Below are positions 47,172 through 57,058 of a stretch of 64,000 nt of DNA, piece by piece. Source of the DNA: Bacteroidales bacterium (GTDB taxonomy: Bacteria; Bacteroidota; Bacteroidia; Bacteroidales; F082). Made by a program: the position numbers and the translations under genes. Every line of letters begins with the position of its first letter. Position 1 is the stretch's first letter. The stretch covers positions 54,863 to 118,862 of the forward strand of contig JAKSNC010000001.1 of assembly GCA_024400195.1 (NCBI GenBank), read 5' to 3'. Under the pieces are notes generated by a model. The model was not told the origin of the DNA. It saw nothing but the letters and a program-made list of their open reading frames with translations, and made no database searches.

Positions 47172-48452
47172 ATGAAACGTTTCTTTACATTTATCTCACT
47201 TATAATCATTGCTTTTAACACTGTTTCGGCACTACAGTTGGACTCATACGAAGAAAAAAGCTACCGCGACGAAGTAAAGACGGTGCTGCTCCATCCGACG
47301 GCCTCCGACATAGCAAAACCCATCGTCAAAATCGATGAGATAATCAGCAGCCTCTACCTCCAATTCGACATCATCGGAACTGAAGCCCCTTATCTTTATT
47401 TCACTTTCATTCACTGCACACACGACTGGAAACCGTCCGAACTCCGCGAAATCGAATACATCGACGGATTCACATCGAGCGAGATACCGGAATACACATT
47501 CTCCCGCAACACTCTCATTGATTATGTGCATTACGACTTCATCTTTCCGACAGAAGATATGGTTCCAAAGCTCTCCGGCAACTATCTGCTCGTCGTTTAT
47601 GCCGACAACGATCCTTCACCGGAAAACATCTACTTCACAAAACGCTTCATGGTGTTAGAAAACATGTCGTCGATAAGCATGGAGATTCCGCGTTATCCCT
47701 ACGACCTCAACTTCGGCACCAACGTCCATCAGGTTAAGATTGAAGCCACATATCCGGAGATGTTCAACAGCCGCGCCTCCGAATATTCCAACCTGACGAT
47801 ACAGCAAAACGGACGCATCGACAATATCATTGAAGGATTGAAGCCGACATTCGTCTATCCCGACAAGATGACTTACGAAAACAGTCCTGCGACAGTCTTC
47901 ATGCCCGGAAATCAATATCGTCATTTCAATACGAGCAATCTGCGCAATCGTCCGGAAAAGACAAAAACCGTCATCCGTGGCGACGAAAGCATCATCGTAA
48001 CACTCGAAGACGACTACAAGCTCAACCTTCACGCCTACGTTGACGAAGAAGACCTTCTTGGGGAAAAGTATATCTTCCTCGAGAGAAAAGAATACGACAT
48101 ACGTTTTGAAGGCGATTATGTAACAGTCAGGTTTTTCCTCAAATGGGCTCCTGAGATGGCCGACAAGGATGTCTATATCCTCGGTGCCATCAACGACTGG
48201 CGTCTCGATGATTATTCCCTGATGACATACGACCCGCAACGCAAAGGCTACGAATGCGAGATGCTTCTGAAACAGGGCGTTTACGACTATACCTTCGCCG
48301 TGACCGATAAGGACGGGCATAAAGGCGAACTCGGAACCGTCAACGGAGACTATTGGGAGACGGTTTGCCAATACACTGCGATGCTCTATTTCTACAACGT
48401 CAATATGGGCTACGACATGCTCATCGGAGTCGCCACCACATCTTCACACTAA
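47172..48452 (+). CDS. type IX secretion system plug protein (DUF5103)
   Basis: A 426-residue exported protein (signal peptide MKRFFTFISLIIIAFNTVSA) with the DUF5103 pattern: HPTASDIAKPIVKI near the N-terminus, FTFIHCTHDWKPSELREIEYIDGF, NYLLVVYADNDPSPENIYFTKRFMV and a C-terminal GAINDW segment. DUF5103 proteins seal the outer-membrane translocon of T9SS when it is idle. It lies 3 bp after the response regulator and its stop touches the priA start (TAAATG). The window also carries T9SS cargo and gldD, so a working T9SS is likely. Confidence 0.88.
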   Translation: MKRFFTFISLIIIAFNTVSALQLDSYEEKSYRDEVKTVLLHPTASDIAKPIVKIDEIISSLYLQFDIIGTEAPYLYFTFIHCTHDWKPSELREIEYIDGFTSSEIPEYTFSRNTLIDYVHYDFIFPTEDMVPKLSGNYLLVVYADNDPSPENIYFTKRFMVLENMSSISMEIPRYPYDLNFGTNVHQVKIEATYPEMFNSRASEYSNLTIQQNGRIDNIIEGLKPTFVYPDKMTYENSPATVFMPGNQYRHFNTSNLRNRPEKTKTVIRGDESIIVTLEDDYKLNLHAYVDEEDLLGEKYIFLERKEYDIRFEGDYVTVRFFLKWAPEMADKDVYILGAINDWRLDDYSLMTYDPQRKGYECEMLLKQGVYDYTFAVTDKDGHKGELGTVNGDYWETVCQYTAMLYFYNVNMGYDMLIGVATTSSH

Positions 48453-50945
48453 ATGGACGAGCGGAAGACATATTTTGCCGATGTGATTCTGCCCGTGCCT
48501 GTGGCGGGAAAGTTCACGTACCGCGTACCTTTCGAGATGAACGGCGACATCAGGGTCGGACAACTCGTCGTGGTTCAGTTCGGAGCCGTGAAGATGCTTT
48601 CCGGAATAGTCGCCGACATCACGGAAAAAGTTCCTAACGTCAAGACAATCAAATATATTGAGAGCATTTTAACTCCGTTGCCGATAGTCAACGCGATACA
48701 ACTCAGGCTTTGGAACTGGATGGCATCATATTACCTATGCGGAATCGGAGACGTGATGCAGAGCGCGATGCCGTCGGCGATGCGTCTGTCGAGCGAAACG
48801 AAAATATCGTTAACTCCCGACTACGATATTGACAATCAAGTGCTTGACGACAATGAATTTCTAATTGCCGAAGCACTGCAGATCAAGTCAAAGATAACAA
48901 TCAGCGAGGCCAGCAAAATCATCGGATTCAAAAAAATCATGCCGTTCATCAAAAAAATGATAGACAAGGGCATCATCGTGATGGAAGAAGAGTTGAAAGG
49001 CAGATACAAGGCTCGTTATGAACGCTTTATCGGTATCGCGCCCACATTCATGGAAGAAGACAAGATGCGTGAAATGATGGACGAGCTGTCGAAACGCGCA
49101 TACAAACAGCTTGAGATACTCATGTCGTTTTTCGCCATCGGAGGAGATTTCGACAAAGAAGTCCTTTTATCCGACGTTTTAAAAAAAGCCGACGCAACAT
49201 CAGCGACAGCCCAAACTCTTGTAAACAAAGGCATTTTGACGATATGCGAGCGACGCGTGAGCAGACTGAAAAAATTCGAGGCGACAACAGGAGCAGACAG
49301 TATAACCCTCACGCCGGCACAAGAAAAGGCCTTCAACAGCATTCGCGAATATTTTGGTGAGAAGAAAAACGTCCTCCTTCACGGAGTCACCTCTTCCGGA
49401 AAGACGGAGATTTACGTCAAACTCATTCAGGAGGCGATCGACAAAGGCAGACAGGTTTTATACTTACTGCCGGAAATTGCACTGACAGAACAGTTAATCA
49501 ATAGGTTGAGAAGATATTTCGGCGACAAAGTGGGTGTATATCATTCGCGTTACGGCGACAACGAGCGCGTCGAAGTCTGGAATCAGGTCATGGAGTTTGA
49601 GACGACAAAAAATCCGAAATATCAGATTGTACTCGGCTCACGTTCCGCGCTTTTCCTCCCCTACTCCAACCTCGGCCTCGTAATCATCGACGAGGAGCAC
49701 GATGGTTCTTTCAAACAAAGCGATCCGTCTCCGCATTATAACGGCCGCGACACAGCCATAGTCCTCGCGAAAATGCACGACGCAAACGTCCTTTTGGGCT
49801 CGGCAACGCCATCTTTCGAGACTTATTTCAACGCTATGACGGGACGTTTCGCGATAGTGAGACTCACCGAAAGATACGGCGGCATCGGACTTCCCGAAGT
49901 CATCATCGACGACCTCCGCATTGAGACGAGACGCAAGACGATGAGTAACTTCTTCGGAAGTACTTTAATTGATTCCGTCAAAGAGGCCTTGAAAAACAAG
50001 AAACAGGCCATCATCTTTCAAAACAGGCGCGGTTTTTCCGTCCGCATAGAATGCATGGCGTGCAAGCAGACTCCGCAATGCGTAAACTGCGATGTATCAA
50101 TGACTTATCACAAGAAAGAAAACATTCTGAGATGCCATTACTGCGGTTACACGATGGAAGTGCCGGCCGAATGTCCGCATTGCCACAGCACAGACCTGAA
50201 GTTCGTCGGCTTTGGAACGGAACGCGTGGAAGAAGATTTGCAGACGGTGATTCCTGAAGCGCGTATCGACCGTCTCGACCTTGACGCGACGCGTTCCAAA
50301 AACGCCTATCAGCTCATCTTCGACAAGTTTCAGAATAAAGAGACGGATATTCTCGTTGGTACACAGATGATTACCAAAGGCCTCAACTTCGACGACGTCA
50401 AAGTCGTGGGGATACTCAACGCCGACAACATGCTGTCGTATCCCGACTTCAGGGCTTACGAGCGCGGTTTCCAGCTCATGGCGCAGGTCAGCGGGCGTGC
50501 CGGCAGGAAAGGCGAAAGGGGAAAAGTCATCATACAGACATACCAGCCGACGCATCCCGTCATCTTAAATGTGATTAGCAACGACTACGAGAAGCTCTAT
50601 GCGGAGCAGATGACAGTTCGCAAGCAATACAAATATCCGCCGTTTTACAGGCTCATCGTATTGAAACTTAAGCATCAGAACGAAAACACGCTCAATGCCG
50701 CCGCCGAAGCCCTCGCAAGTCTCCTCCGCCCTATCTTCGGCGGCGGCGACACCCTCGATTTATTAGGACCGGAAGCACCATCAATACCGAGGATACAAAA
50801 CCTCTACATCAAAAACATCATCATAAAGTTCAAACGGGAACTTAACGCCGCCACAATAAAACAAGCCTTGTCTGAAAGAATTGAAGCCTTCAGACATCTG
50901 AGCGAATACAGAAGCGTGCAGTTACAGATTGATGTTGATCCTTAG
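48453..50945 (+). CDS. priA: primosomal replication protein N' (PriA helicase)
   Basis: An 830-residue 3'-5' helicase that restarts stalled replication forks. It has the N-terminal 3' DNA-binding domain (DVILPVPVAGKFTYRVPFEM), Walker A HGVTSSGKTEIY, Walker B IDEEHDGSFKQ, two zinc-binding clusters (CMACKQTPQCVNCD and CHYCGYTMEVPAECPHC) and helicase motif QVSGRAGRKGERG. The gene follows the plug gene without spacer. Its TAG stop overlaps the TAA stop of convergent corA by four bases (TTAG). Confidence 0.96.
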   Translation: MDERKTYFADVILPVPVAGKFTYRVPFEMNGDIRVGQLVVVQFGAVKMLSGIVADITEKVPNVKTIKYIESILTPLPIVNAIQLRLWNWMASYYLCGIGDVMQSAMPSAMRLSSETKISLTPDYDIDNQVLDDNEFLIAEALQIKSKITISEASKIIGFKKIMPFIKKMIDKGIIVMEEELKGRYKARYERFIGIAPTFMEEDKMREMMDELSKRAYKQLEILMSFFAIGGDFDKEVLLSDVLKKADATSATAQTLVNKGILTICERRVSRLKKFEATTGADSITLTPAQEKAFNSIREYFGEKKNVLLHGVTSSGKTEIYVKLIQEAIDKGRQVLYLLPEIALTEQLINRLRRYFGDKVGVYHSRYGDNERVEVWNQVMEFETTKNPKYQIVLGSRSALFLPYSNLGLVIIDEEHDGSFKQSDPSPHYNGRDTAIVLAKMHDANVLLGSATPSFETYFNAMTGRFAIVRLTERYGGIGLPEVIIDDLRIETRRKTMSNFFGSTLIDSVKEALKNKKQAIIFQNRRGFSVRIECMACKQTPQCVNCDVSMTYHKKENILRCHYCGYTMEVPAECPHCHSTDLKFVGFGTERVEEDLQTVIPEARIDRLDLDATRSKNAYQLIFDKFQNKETDILVGTQMITKGLNFDDVKVVGILNADNMLSYPDFRAYERGFQLMAQVSGRAGRKGERGKVIIQTYQPTHPVILNVISNDYEKLYAEQMTVRKQYKYPPFYRLIVLKLKHQNENTLNAAAEALASLLRPIFGGGDTLDLLGPEAPSIPRIQNLYIKNIIIKFKRELNAATIKQALSERIEAFRHLSEYRSVQLQIDVDP

Positions 50946-51865
50946 AACCACCAGCGTCTCCGCTTAAAGGTCACGCCCAAGCCAACTCCAAGAAGCACCA
51001 TAGCCGCAAAGATGACCCAGACCGCCACGGTGGAGCCATCTGGAATGAAGGAAAACGCCACGTTCATTCCGAAGAAGCCGGTAACGAAAGTCAACGGGAG
51101 TATTATCGACGAAATGATAGTGAGGATTTTCATTATCTCGTTGGTCTTGTTCGTCTGCATCGAGTCGAAAGTCTTCGACAGGCCTTCAATCAAATCCTCG
51201 TGGTCTTCGGTCATATCCCACACTTTCTGGTAGTAGTCGAGAATATCGCCCCAATAGTCCTCCATGAAGTCGGTATCGCCGAAGCCCTTAATCTGGCCGC
51301 TTTCGAAGGCGTGGAACATTCGCAGCTGAGGTTTGAAGATTGTGTTAACCGTTATGATGTTTTTCCGCGTGACGCTGATACGCTCGATAATCGAGACCTG
51401 TTTGTCGCCAAAAAGTTCGCGGTTTATCATCTCAAGGTCGAGGCCGACTTTCTTCAGAAGATAAAGCGACTCCATCATCAGTTTTTCGAAGATGCGGTAA
51501 AGGAGAATATCCGTCGTTTTGAGTTTGTTGGTCAGTACGTCCTCATCATGTTCGCGAAACTCGTTAAAAAGCTGATTCACATACCACGGCGACTTCTCGA
51601 TGGTGATAATGTAATCGCTTCCCCAAAAGAACTTCACTTCCTTCGTCTTGATAAACTTATTCTGTCTGTCGAAGTTGGGATATTGTAGAATAATGAAATA
51701 GTAGTCGTCGTAAATATCTATTTTCGGACGCTGATTGATTGATTTACAGTCTTCTATATCCAAAGGGTGAAAATGAAAGTTTTTTCGGAGTTTGTCGAAG
51801 TCGTCTTCTGTCGGATTTGTGATGTGATGCCACTTCAGTTTGCCCATTGTCAATGTCTCTATCAT
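50942..51865 (-). CDS. corA: CorA-type magnesium/cobalt transporter
   Basis: A 307-residue CorA-family channel. The GMN selectivity motif is intact in TGFFGMNVAF between two C-terminal helices, and the long cytoplasmic alpha-helical region precedes it. It carries divalent cations, mainly Mg2+, down the gradient. Converges on priA with overlapping stops. Confidence 0.94.
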   Translation of the reverse strand: MIETLTMGKLKWHHITNPTEDDFDKLRKNFHFHPLDIEDCKSINQRPKIDIYDDYYFIILQYPNFDRQNKFIKTKEVKFFWGSDYIITIEKSPWYVNQLFNEFREHDEDVLTNKLKTTDILLYRIFEKLMMESLYLLKKVGLDLEMINRELFGDKQVSIIERISVTRKNIITVNTIFKPQLRMFHAFESGQIKGFGDTDFMEDYWGDILDYYQKVWDMTEDHEDLIEGLSKTFDSMQTNKTNEIMKILTIISSIILPLTFVTGFFGMNVAFSFIPDGSTVAVWVIFAAMVLLGVGLGVTFKRRRWWF

Positions 51866-51934
51866 TGGCGCCCCCTTTCTTTGGAATAAAAAACAAATAA
51901 ACTACTACATTCGGATCAAAATTATGATTCGCGG

Positions 51935-51942
51935 CAAAGATA
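51935..51942 (-). promoter_or_regulatory. -7 promoter element TATCTTTG for corA
   Basis: TATCTTTG on the minus strand, 70 bp before the corA ATG. Confidence 0.6.
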
Positions 51943-51984
51943 GGAAAAAAATCGAAAAGATTGATAGGTTCAGCAAGCAAAGTT

Positions 51985-52015
51985 CTAAAAAAAAGGAGCC
52001 GTTTTAAGGCTCCTT
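51985..52015 (-). terminator. intrinsic terminator after the C25 protease gene
   Basis: AAGGAGCC (51993-52000) pairs with GGCTCCTT (52008-52015); on the minus strand a run of eight T follows. It closes the large protease gene and insulates corA. Confidence 0.88.
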
Positions 52016-52121
52016 GATTTTCATTGTCGGGGTAAAAATGTTCAACAGTAGGCAAAAACGAGTTTCAAACTATAGGTTCAACACAAAAAGTGACAGCAAA
52101 ACGACAATATACTCCTTAAAA

Positions 52122-55100
52122 TCATTGTGTGACGATCAACTTATTCATCTGAACATATTCGCCACAACGAAGTATAAGGATATAGACGCCGGTGGCAAGA
52201 TTGCGCAAATCAAGCACTTCCTGTCCACTGTTGTTTGACACTTCAACAGACATCACCTTTTCTGAAAAAGAATTGACGACATCTAAAGAAGCTTTAGTTG
52301 CATCATTAGGTAAAATATAGTCAACAGACACCCACGTTGTTGCAGGATTGGGACTGACTGTGAAATTCATGCCGACAGCAAGACTGATGTCTCCATCATC
52401 AAAATACGAACCGTATGTCTGGCTTCCGCTGTTTCTCGGCAAGGTAACGGTAGGACATTCAAAGACATTGTCCAAATAGTCTTCCCAATCCGTTTCACCC
52501 AACACAGCCTGTGCCATAATTTGTGAATAACCGGAACCGTAATCGGCTATATGTTCCACCATGGCCGTTTCCGACTCGTTCAGCTGCATCGTGTTGCGTC
52601 CGTCACTATAAATATCGCGGTAGAGTTCAAGCAGGTCAACATAATCATTATGTTCGGCAAGATCGGCTCCTGTCAGGCCGTACAAAGTCGGAAGCATATT
52701 GGCCAAGGCCAAAGCATCAGTAAAATTGCCCTCGTCGATGTAGGTCGCAATAATATCGCGGTCTGCATGTATGTCTTCCATATTGCTCAACCAGCCACGA
52801 AGTTCCCCTATATTCAAAACGGTATCGTTGACAAGGCTGCGCACTATGTCGCCGGCGGCACGACTGTATTTACTTCTAAGTTCCGACATTGTATTCTGCA
52901 TCAGTGTCTTGAGTGTAGCGGTCGTATCAACTGCCAATCGACTGAGAATATCAGTCATATATTGCGGCAAAGGATTGTCCTTTAACCGCAGATGGTTCAT
53001 CAACGTGTCGTTTTTAAGTTCATCGGGATTAGACATCAGGATTTCGAACAAGACGGATTCGTTAAACACATCGTCACGGTCGGATGTCGCCAACAACACG
53101 TCGCCCGACAGGTATGGTGAAGCCCCCAACAATCGAGACCTGAGCGTCCACATGTCAGATGATGATGCCGACGCGATGTCGCTCAACATACGACTTGTAT
53201 TGCCTCCATCCACGCGGCTGTCATAAACCGCCTTCAGGCTGTTATAGGCTGTATAGGCTTCACGGTAGTCACGCTCGCGCTGTTGTCTCTCGATTGGCGG
53301 AAGAACAAAAGACACAGGTTCGTCTTCACCGAGATAATTCGACGGACAGCCATCAGACTGTTTTGTAGGTATCGGCACAAATTTGTTGTCATTATAGATT
53401 AAGGGCGTTTCATTATTGAATGCGTGTGTGCAGTCGTAATAATAACTAACTGTATGGTCGCCGCCGTTATAGAAATGATAGCCGTTTCGGCTGAAGGTGT
53501 TTCCGGCGGCGGCAGTGCTGCTTCCCTGTAAAGACTGTATGCCTGAAACAACTCCATTCTCCTTTAGCACATAAAAGTCGATGTCGTTCCCTCTGTTCGT
53601 GTTGCACCTGTATTCAAGACCCAAATAGTTCAAAGAATTACCCTGTACCGTATTTATGCCTTGCGCAAGGTTGCCGCAATACAGATTGTTTAAAGTGTTG
53701 CGGTATATTTGGTTCTGACCTCTTGAGTTCTTTATAATAATACCGTAGGCATCGCCGTTGAAATCGTTCTCTTTTTTCAGTGTGTTTTCTTCGATAATAA
53801 AGTTGAACACATCATCTGAGAAAATTCCGGCACCACAAGACCAGTCGTCCTGACGCTTAACGTCAAAATTACAGAACACGATGGTGCTGTTGCTTAACTT
53901 CCGCATATAAACGCCGAAGTCGTTATTAGAGAAGTCGGAATGGTTCACGGTGATGGCGGGCGCGCTCTTAGAGCCGTTACTAACGGCATTGATTGCGGCA
54001 AAGAAGCCCGAGAAAGTGGATGGTTTGAATAAAGTGCACGGATATTCAGTGCTGTTGTTGCATATACCGATAACGGAAAATCCGGCCTCCTTACCGGCGA
54101 TGCCGTTAGCCCGATGGGAAATGTTGTCGGAAGATGTTTCCAACGAGAAATCGCAGGCGCGGAATTTAAAGCCACGCACATGGTCGAGGTCGATATGCGT
54201 GTAAAAGACATTGTCTTCGCCGCCAAGATAATCATCGTCCACAACAAATTCACATCTCGTAAAGACGGCGTTATAGTCCGTTTCCCTACCGCTTATAGGG
54301 TTATGGTTACTATAGTGTAAAGCGTGGACGGCTTTAGCATTGTTGCGGAACACGGCATTGGTAGCGGAGACTATACCACCGGTGCTGGTCATGTAACCAG
54401 GATGCCACAATTCCAAGGCGCAAACGGCATTCTCAATGGTGGCTCCGTTCTTCAGTTCAACGTATCCCTGTTGATACTCACCATTTATCAAATATTGGTG
54501 AGCATAACTATCGCCCCAGACTTCGATGCCCTGCCACAATTCATCAGAACACGCATTTGTTAGCCTGCAACCGTCCAAAATCAACCGTCCTCCTGGTTTG
54601 ACTATGATTTTTGAACCTGTTATGAAATGTATCTCTGACGTTATGGTGAGAATAGCTCCACTATCAATAACGACATCACAATTAACGATGTCGTCATCTT
54701 GCCATATTTCTGTACCACTGATTGTGACTTCACAATTTTCATAAACATCAATATTTTCTTGATAAGGAAGACATCCAAAAGAAGTTACCGTAAAAGTTAT
54801 TTCTCCAAGAGTTGAAGGATTTATATGGTCAAAATTAACAATGGCATAGTTTTGCTGATTGCCAGTCACTTCAATCACATCGTACAAATCTCCTGACTTA
54901 TACAGGGTCACAACGGCCTTCTTGTCATAATCAAGATTATCAATCGTTATTTGGAAATAATTATCTCTATTCAATATTGCAGATTGTGGTTGTATGGATA
55001 CTGACAGATTTTCTGGGATACAAGTCCATAAACTACATTCTGGGTCTCCTATTAAATTGTGTCCATAGCTAATTGTTCTCCCCAAAACAGACGTGGGATG

Positions 55101-56957
55101 ATTTGCCTTAGACAGTGATTCTAATACTCCTAAATTAGCATAACTATGATTATTAATCAAATCGTCCATGATGTTTATAAAACTTACATACAAATTGTAC
55201 GATAGACTCCAATAGCCTTCACGACAATTGCCTAAAAATGCTACTCCTCCTGCAAGATTGTCAACTGTAAATGCTTCTCCACAATTTCTTGCACCATTAT
55301 TACTGATACTTGTTTTATCAAAAGGAACAACATAGCAACTATTGGCATATATAACAAAAGGATTATCATAGTTATACAAATTGTCTAATCCATTTAAACT
55401 ATCATATTCCGCTCCATAGTAAGGGAATCTTTCTTGGGCTTGGAGTTTCCAATGTTGCCCTTCATGGTTGCCATATGTCATTGTAGCTATTCCACTTTCT
55501 CCAGCTCCTGTTCCACCATGAACCAACCAAGTCATCAATCCGTAATGGTGTGTGTTAAGCTCATTTACAACATCAGATCCTTTTGGGAAAAATGGTGGTC
55601 TGCTATTGTATTCAGGTAATTCCCTCCAAATTGTGTGATTGAACATATTCAAGTAGGAAGAAAGATTTTCTGCCTGATTCCCATGCTGTCCATCATCGGC
55701 TTCTATCATAAAAGAATTAATCAAATAAGAAGTATTACCATTTCCTGGATTTTTCTCGTATAATAACAATTTATTCACCCAATTGTCTATATCCTGTACC
55801 GAAGAGCAAATTAATCTACCGATAAAAATTTCAGGAACATAATCAGGGTTATCTTCGGTTGGTTCTCCATAACAATCATCATGATCAGCATTCCAATTCC
55901 CATTAAAATCCGCAAAATACAAATCTGTTGGTATGACATAATTCTCATTGTTTGTATTATTAGCTGAGCAACCATATCTTATCGGCATAAGTGGAAAATC
56001 GCCAGCTAACAAAGCATATACCGTACCTTGTGTGTATGCCTCATACAGATATTGTCTCAACTTTCCAGCATTATCAAAGATATCATCCCCATCGAAAAGC
56101 TGGTCGCCATCATAATCGTTAAAAATATCTTCTATGGTAACTATTCCGATGTCGATCCCTTTTTGCTTTTTCCACGCAACAAAATCATCAAAAGCTGACG
56201 CATAGTCCTGTGATGTTACTATTACATATTCGTATGCTGGTAATCCTGTTGTCGTTGGCCCTATTTCATCAACAATAGTGGGAGCTGTAGTATAACAGAT
56301 GTTTATTTGTTCTTTATTTTCAACAAGAGAAGACAATATTTGGTTATACAAATCTTGAGAATGACGTAAGCGTTTAATTGGGATAACGCTTTGAGGATCA
56401 TTATCTGACTCCAAATCAATGATCAAATCAAAAGATGTTAAAAAATTAAGTTGGCCTAAAGTGGGGAGATATTCAAATGGACATATTCCCAAAGTTAGGA
56501 TATGACAATTACCATCAAAATAACCATAATTTGTTGAAACAGTTTTGTCAGAAGGGAATATATTCAATGACGAGTACACTTGACGGTTTGGTAAACAAAA
56601 ATCAGGTTCTTCACAATCAATACAAGTAGCTTGCGGTTCTTGCACAGGATAAATAGGATTGCTTAAAGTATAATTGACAGACTCCCTATTGTTTAATGTC
56701 ACTCGATTCACAATTTTATCATGAGGAATGATAAAAGTATAGTACATAACAGGAAGTTCGGGATTCCCTTTATCACAAATCTTCTCGCATCCGTTGGTAT
56801 AATTTACCTTGGTAAAAGTCAAAGAATCCACAGAAACAGTTTCAAATGACAAACTTTTTGTATCAAAACGTAATGTGTGATGTATTTGTGTTTGCGAAAT
56901 TAATCGATTTGATATTAGCATAATTAAAGCTAACAACAGATATATAATTTTCTTCAT
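52122..56957 (-). CDS. gingipain-like C25 cysteine protease with beta-helix region and T9SS sorting domain
   Basis: A 1611-residue secreted protein. Signal peptide MKKIIYLLLALIMLISNRLISQ, then a propeptide-like region, then a C25 peptidase domain at about residues 240-640 with catalytic His 480 (TWLVHGG) and Cys 541 (YANSCYVVPF). From about 745 to 1190 a right-handed beta-helix-like region follows (ITSGSKIIVKPGGRLILDG, repeated short Asn/Gly-rich turns), then a helical region (about 1200-1520) and a T9SS type A C-terminal sorting domain (FTVSPNPATTW ... GVYILILRCGEYVQMNKLIV). The start ATG 56957 begins the signal peptide. The protease half is AT-rich while the rest is not; the change lies near 54600. 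It resembles gingipain architecture but substrate specificity is unknown. Confidence 0.9.
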   Translation of the reverse strand: MKKIIYLLLALIMLISNRLISQTQIHHTLRFDTKSLSFETVSVDSLTFTKVNYTNGCEKICDKGNPELPVMYYTFIIPHDKIVNRVTLNNRESVNYTLSNPIYPVQEPQATCIDCEEPDFCLPNRQVYSSLNIFPSDKTVSTNYGYFDGNCHILTLGICPFEYLPTLGQLNFLTSFDLIIDLESDNDPQSVIPIKRLRHSQDLYNQILSSLVENKEQINICYTTAPTIVDEIGPTTTGLPAYEYVIVTSQDYASAFDDFVAWKKQKGIDIGIVTIEDIFNDYDGDQLFDGDDIFDNAGKLRQYLYEAYTQGTVYALLAGDFPLMPIRYGCSANNTNNENYVIPTDLYFADFNGNWNADHDDCYGEPTEDNPDYVPEIFIGRLICSSVQDIDNWVNKLLLYEKNPGNGNTSYLINSFMIEADDGQHGNQAENLSSYLNMFNHTIWRELPEYNSRPPFFPKGSDVVNELNTHHYGLMTWLVHGGTGAGESGIATMTYGNHEGQHWKLQAQERFPYYGAEYDSLNGLDNLYNYDNPFVIYANSCYVVPFDKTSISNNGARNCGEAFTVDNLAGGVAFLGNCREGYWSLSYNLYVSFINIMDDLINNHSYANLGVLESLSKANHPTSVLGRTISYGHNLIGDPECSLWTCIPENLSVSIQPQSAILNRDNYFQITIDNLDYDKKAVVTLYKSGDLYDVIEVTGNQQNYAIVNFDHINPSTLGEITFTVTSFGCLPYQENIDVYENCEVTISGTEIWQDDDIVNCDVVIDSGAILTITSEIHFITGSKIIVKPGGRLILDGCRLTNACSDELWQGIEVWGDSYAHQYLINGEYQQGYVELKNGATIENAVCALELWHPGYMTSTGGIVSATNAVFRNNAKAVHALHYSNHNPISGRETDYNAVFTRCEFVVDDDYLGGEDNVFYTHIDLDHVRGFKFRACDFSLETSSDNISHRANGIAGKEAGFSVIGICNNSTEYPCTLFKPSTFSGFFAAINAVSNGSKSAPAITVNHSDFSNNDFGVYMRKLSNSTIVFCNFDVKRQDDWSCGAGIFSDDVFNFIIEENTLKKENDFNGDAYGIIIKNSRGQNQIYRNTLNNLYCGNLAQGINTVQGNSLNYLGLEYRCNTNRGNDIDFYVLKENGVVSGIQSLQGSSTAAAGNTFSRNGYHFYNGGDHTVSYYYDCTHAFNNETPLIYNDNKFVPIPTKQSDGCPSNYLGEDEPVSFVLPPIERQQRERDYREAYTAYNSLKAVYDSRVDGGNTSRMLSDIASASSSDMWTLRSRLLGASPYLSGDVLLATSDRDDVFNESVLFEILMSNPDELKNDTLMNHLRLKDNPLPQYMTDILSRLAVDTTATLKTLMQNTMSELRSKYSRAAGDIVRSLVNDTVLNIGELRGWLSNMEDIHADRDIIATYIDEGNFTDALALANMLPTLYGLTGADLAEHNDYVDLLELYRDIYSDGRNTMQLNESETAMVEHIADYGSGYSQIMAQAVLGETDWEDYLDNVFECPTVTLPRNSGSQTYGSYFDDGDISLAVGMNFTVSPNPATTWVSVDYILPNDATKASLDVVNSFSEKVMSVEVSNNSGQEVLDLRNLATGVYILILRCGEYVQMNKLIVTQ

Positions 56958-57013
56958 AAAACCTTTTGATGATGGTGTTTGCGGTGACAATGAATGCAGA
57001 ACTGTCTGATTGA

Positions 57014-57052
57014 CGTAATGGCTGTTGCCAACATGGGACAACAGCCATTACG
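57014..57052. other. 14-bp perfect hairpin between the two T9SS cargo genes
   Basis: CGTAATGGCTGTTG (57014-57027) pairs with CAACAGCCATTACG (57039-57052) around an 11-base loop. There is no T-run on either side, so it may be an attenuator, an mRNA stabiliser or an operator rather than a terminator. Confidence 0.65.
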
Positions 57053-57058
57053 ATGTCT

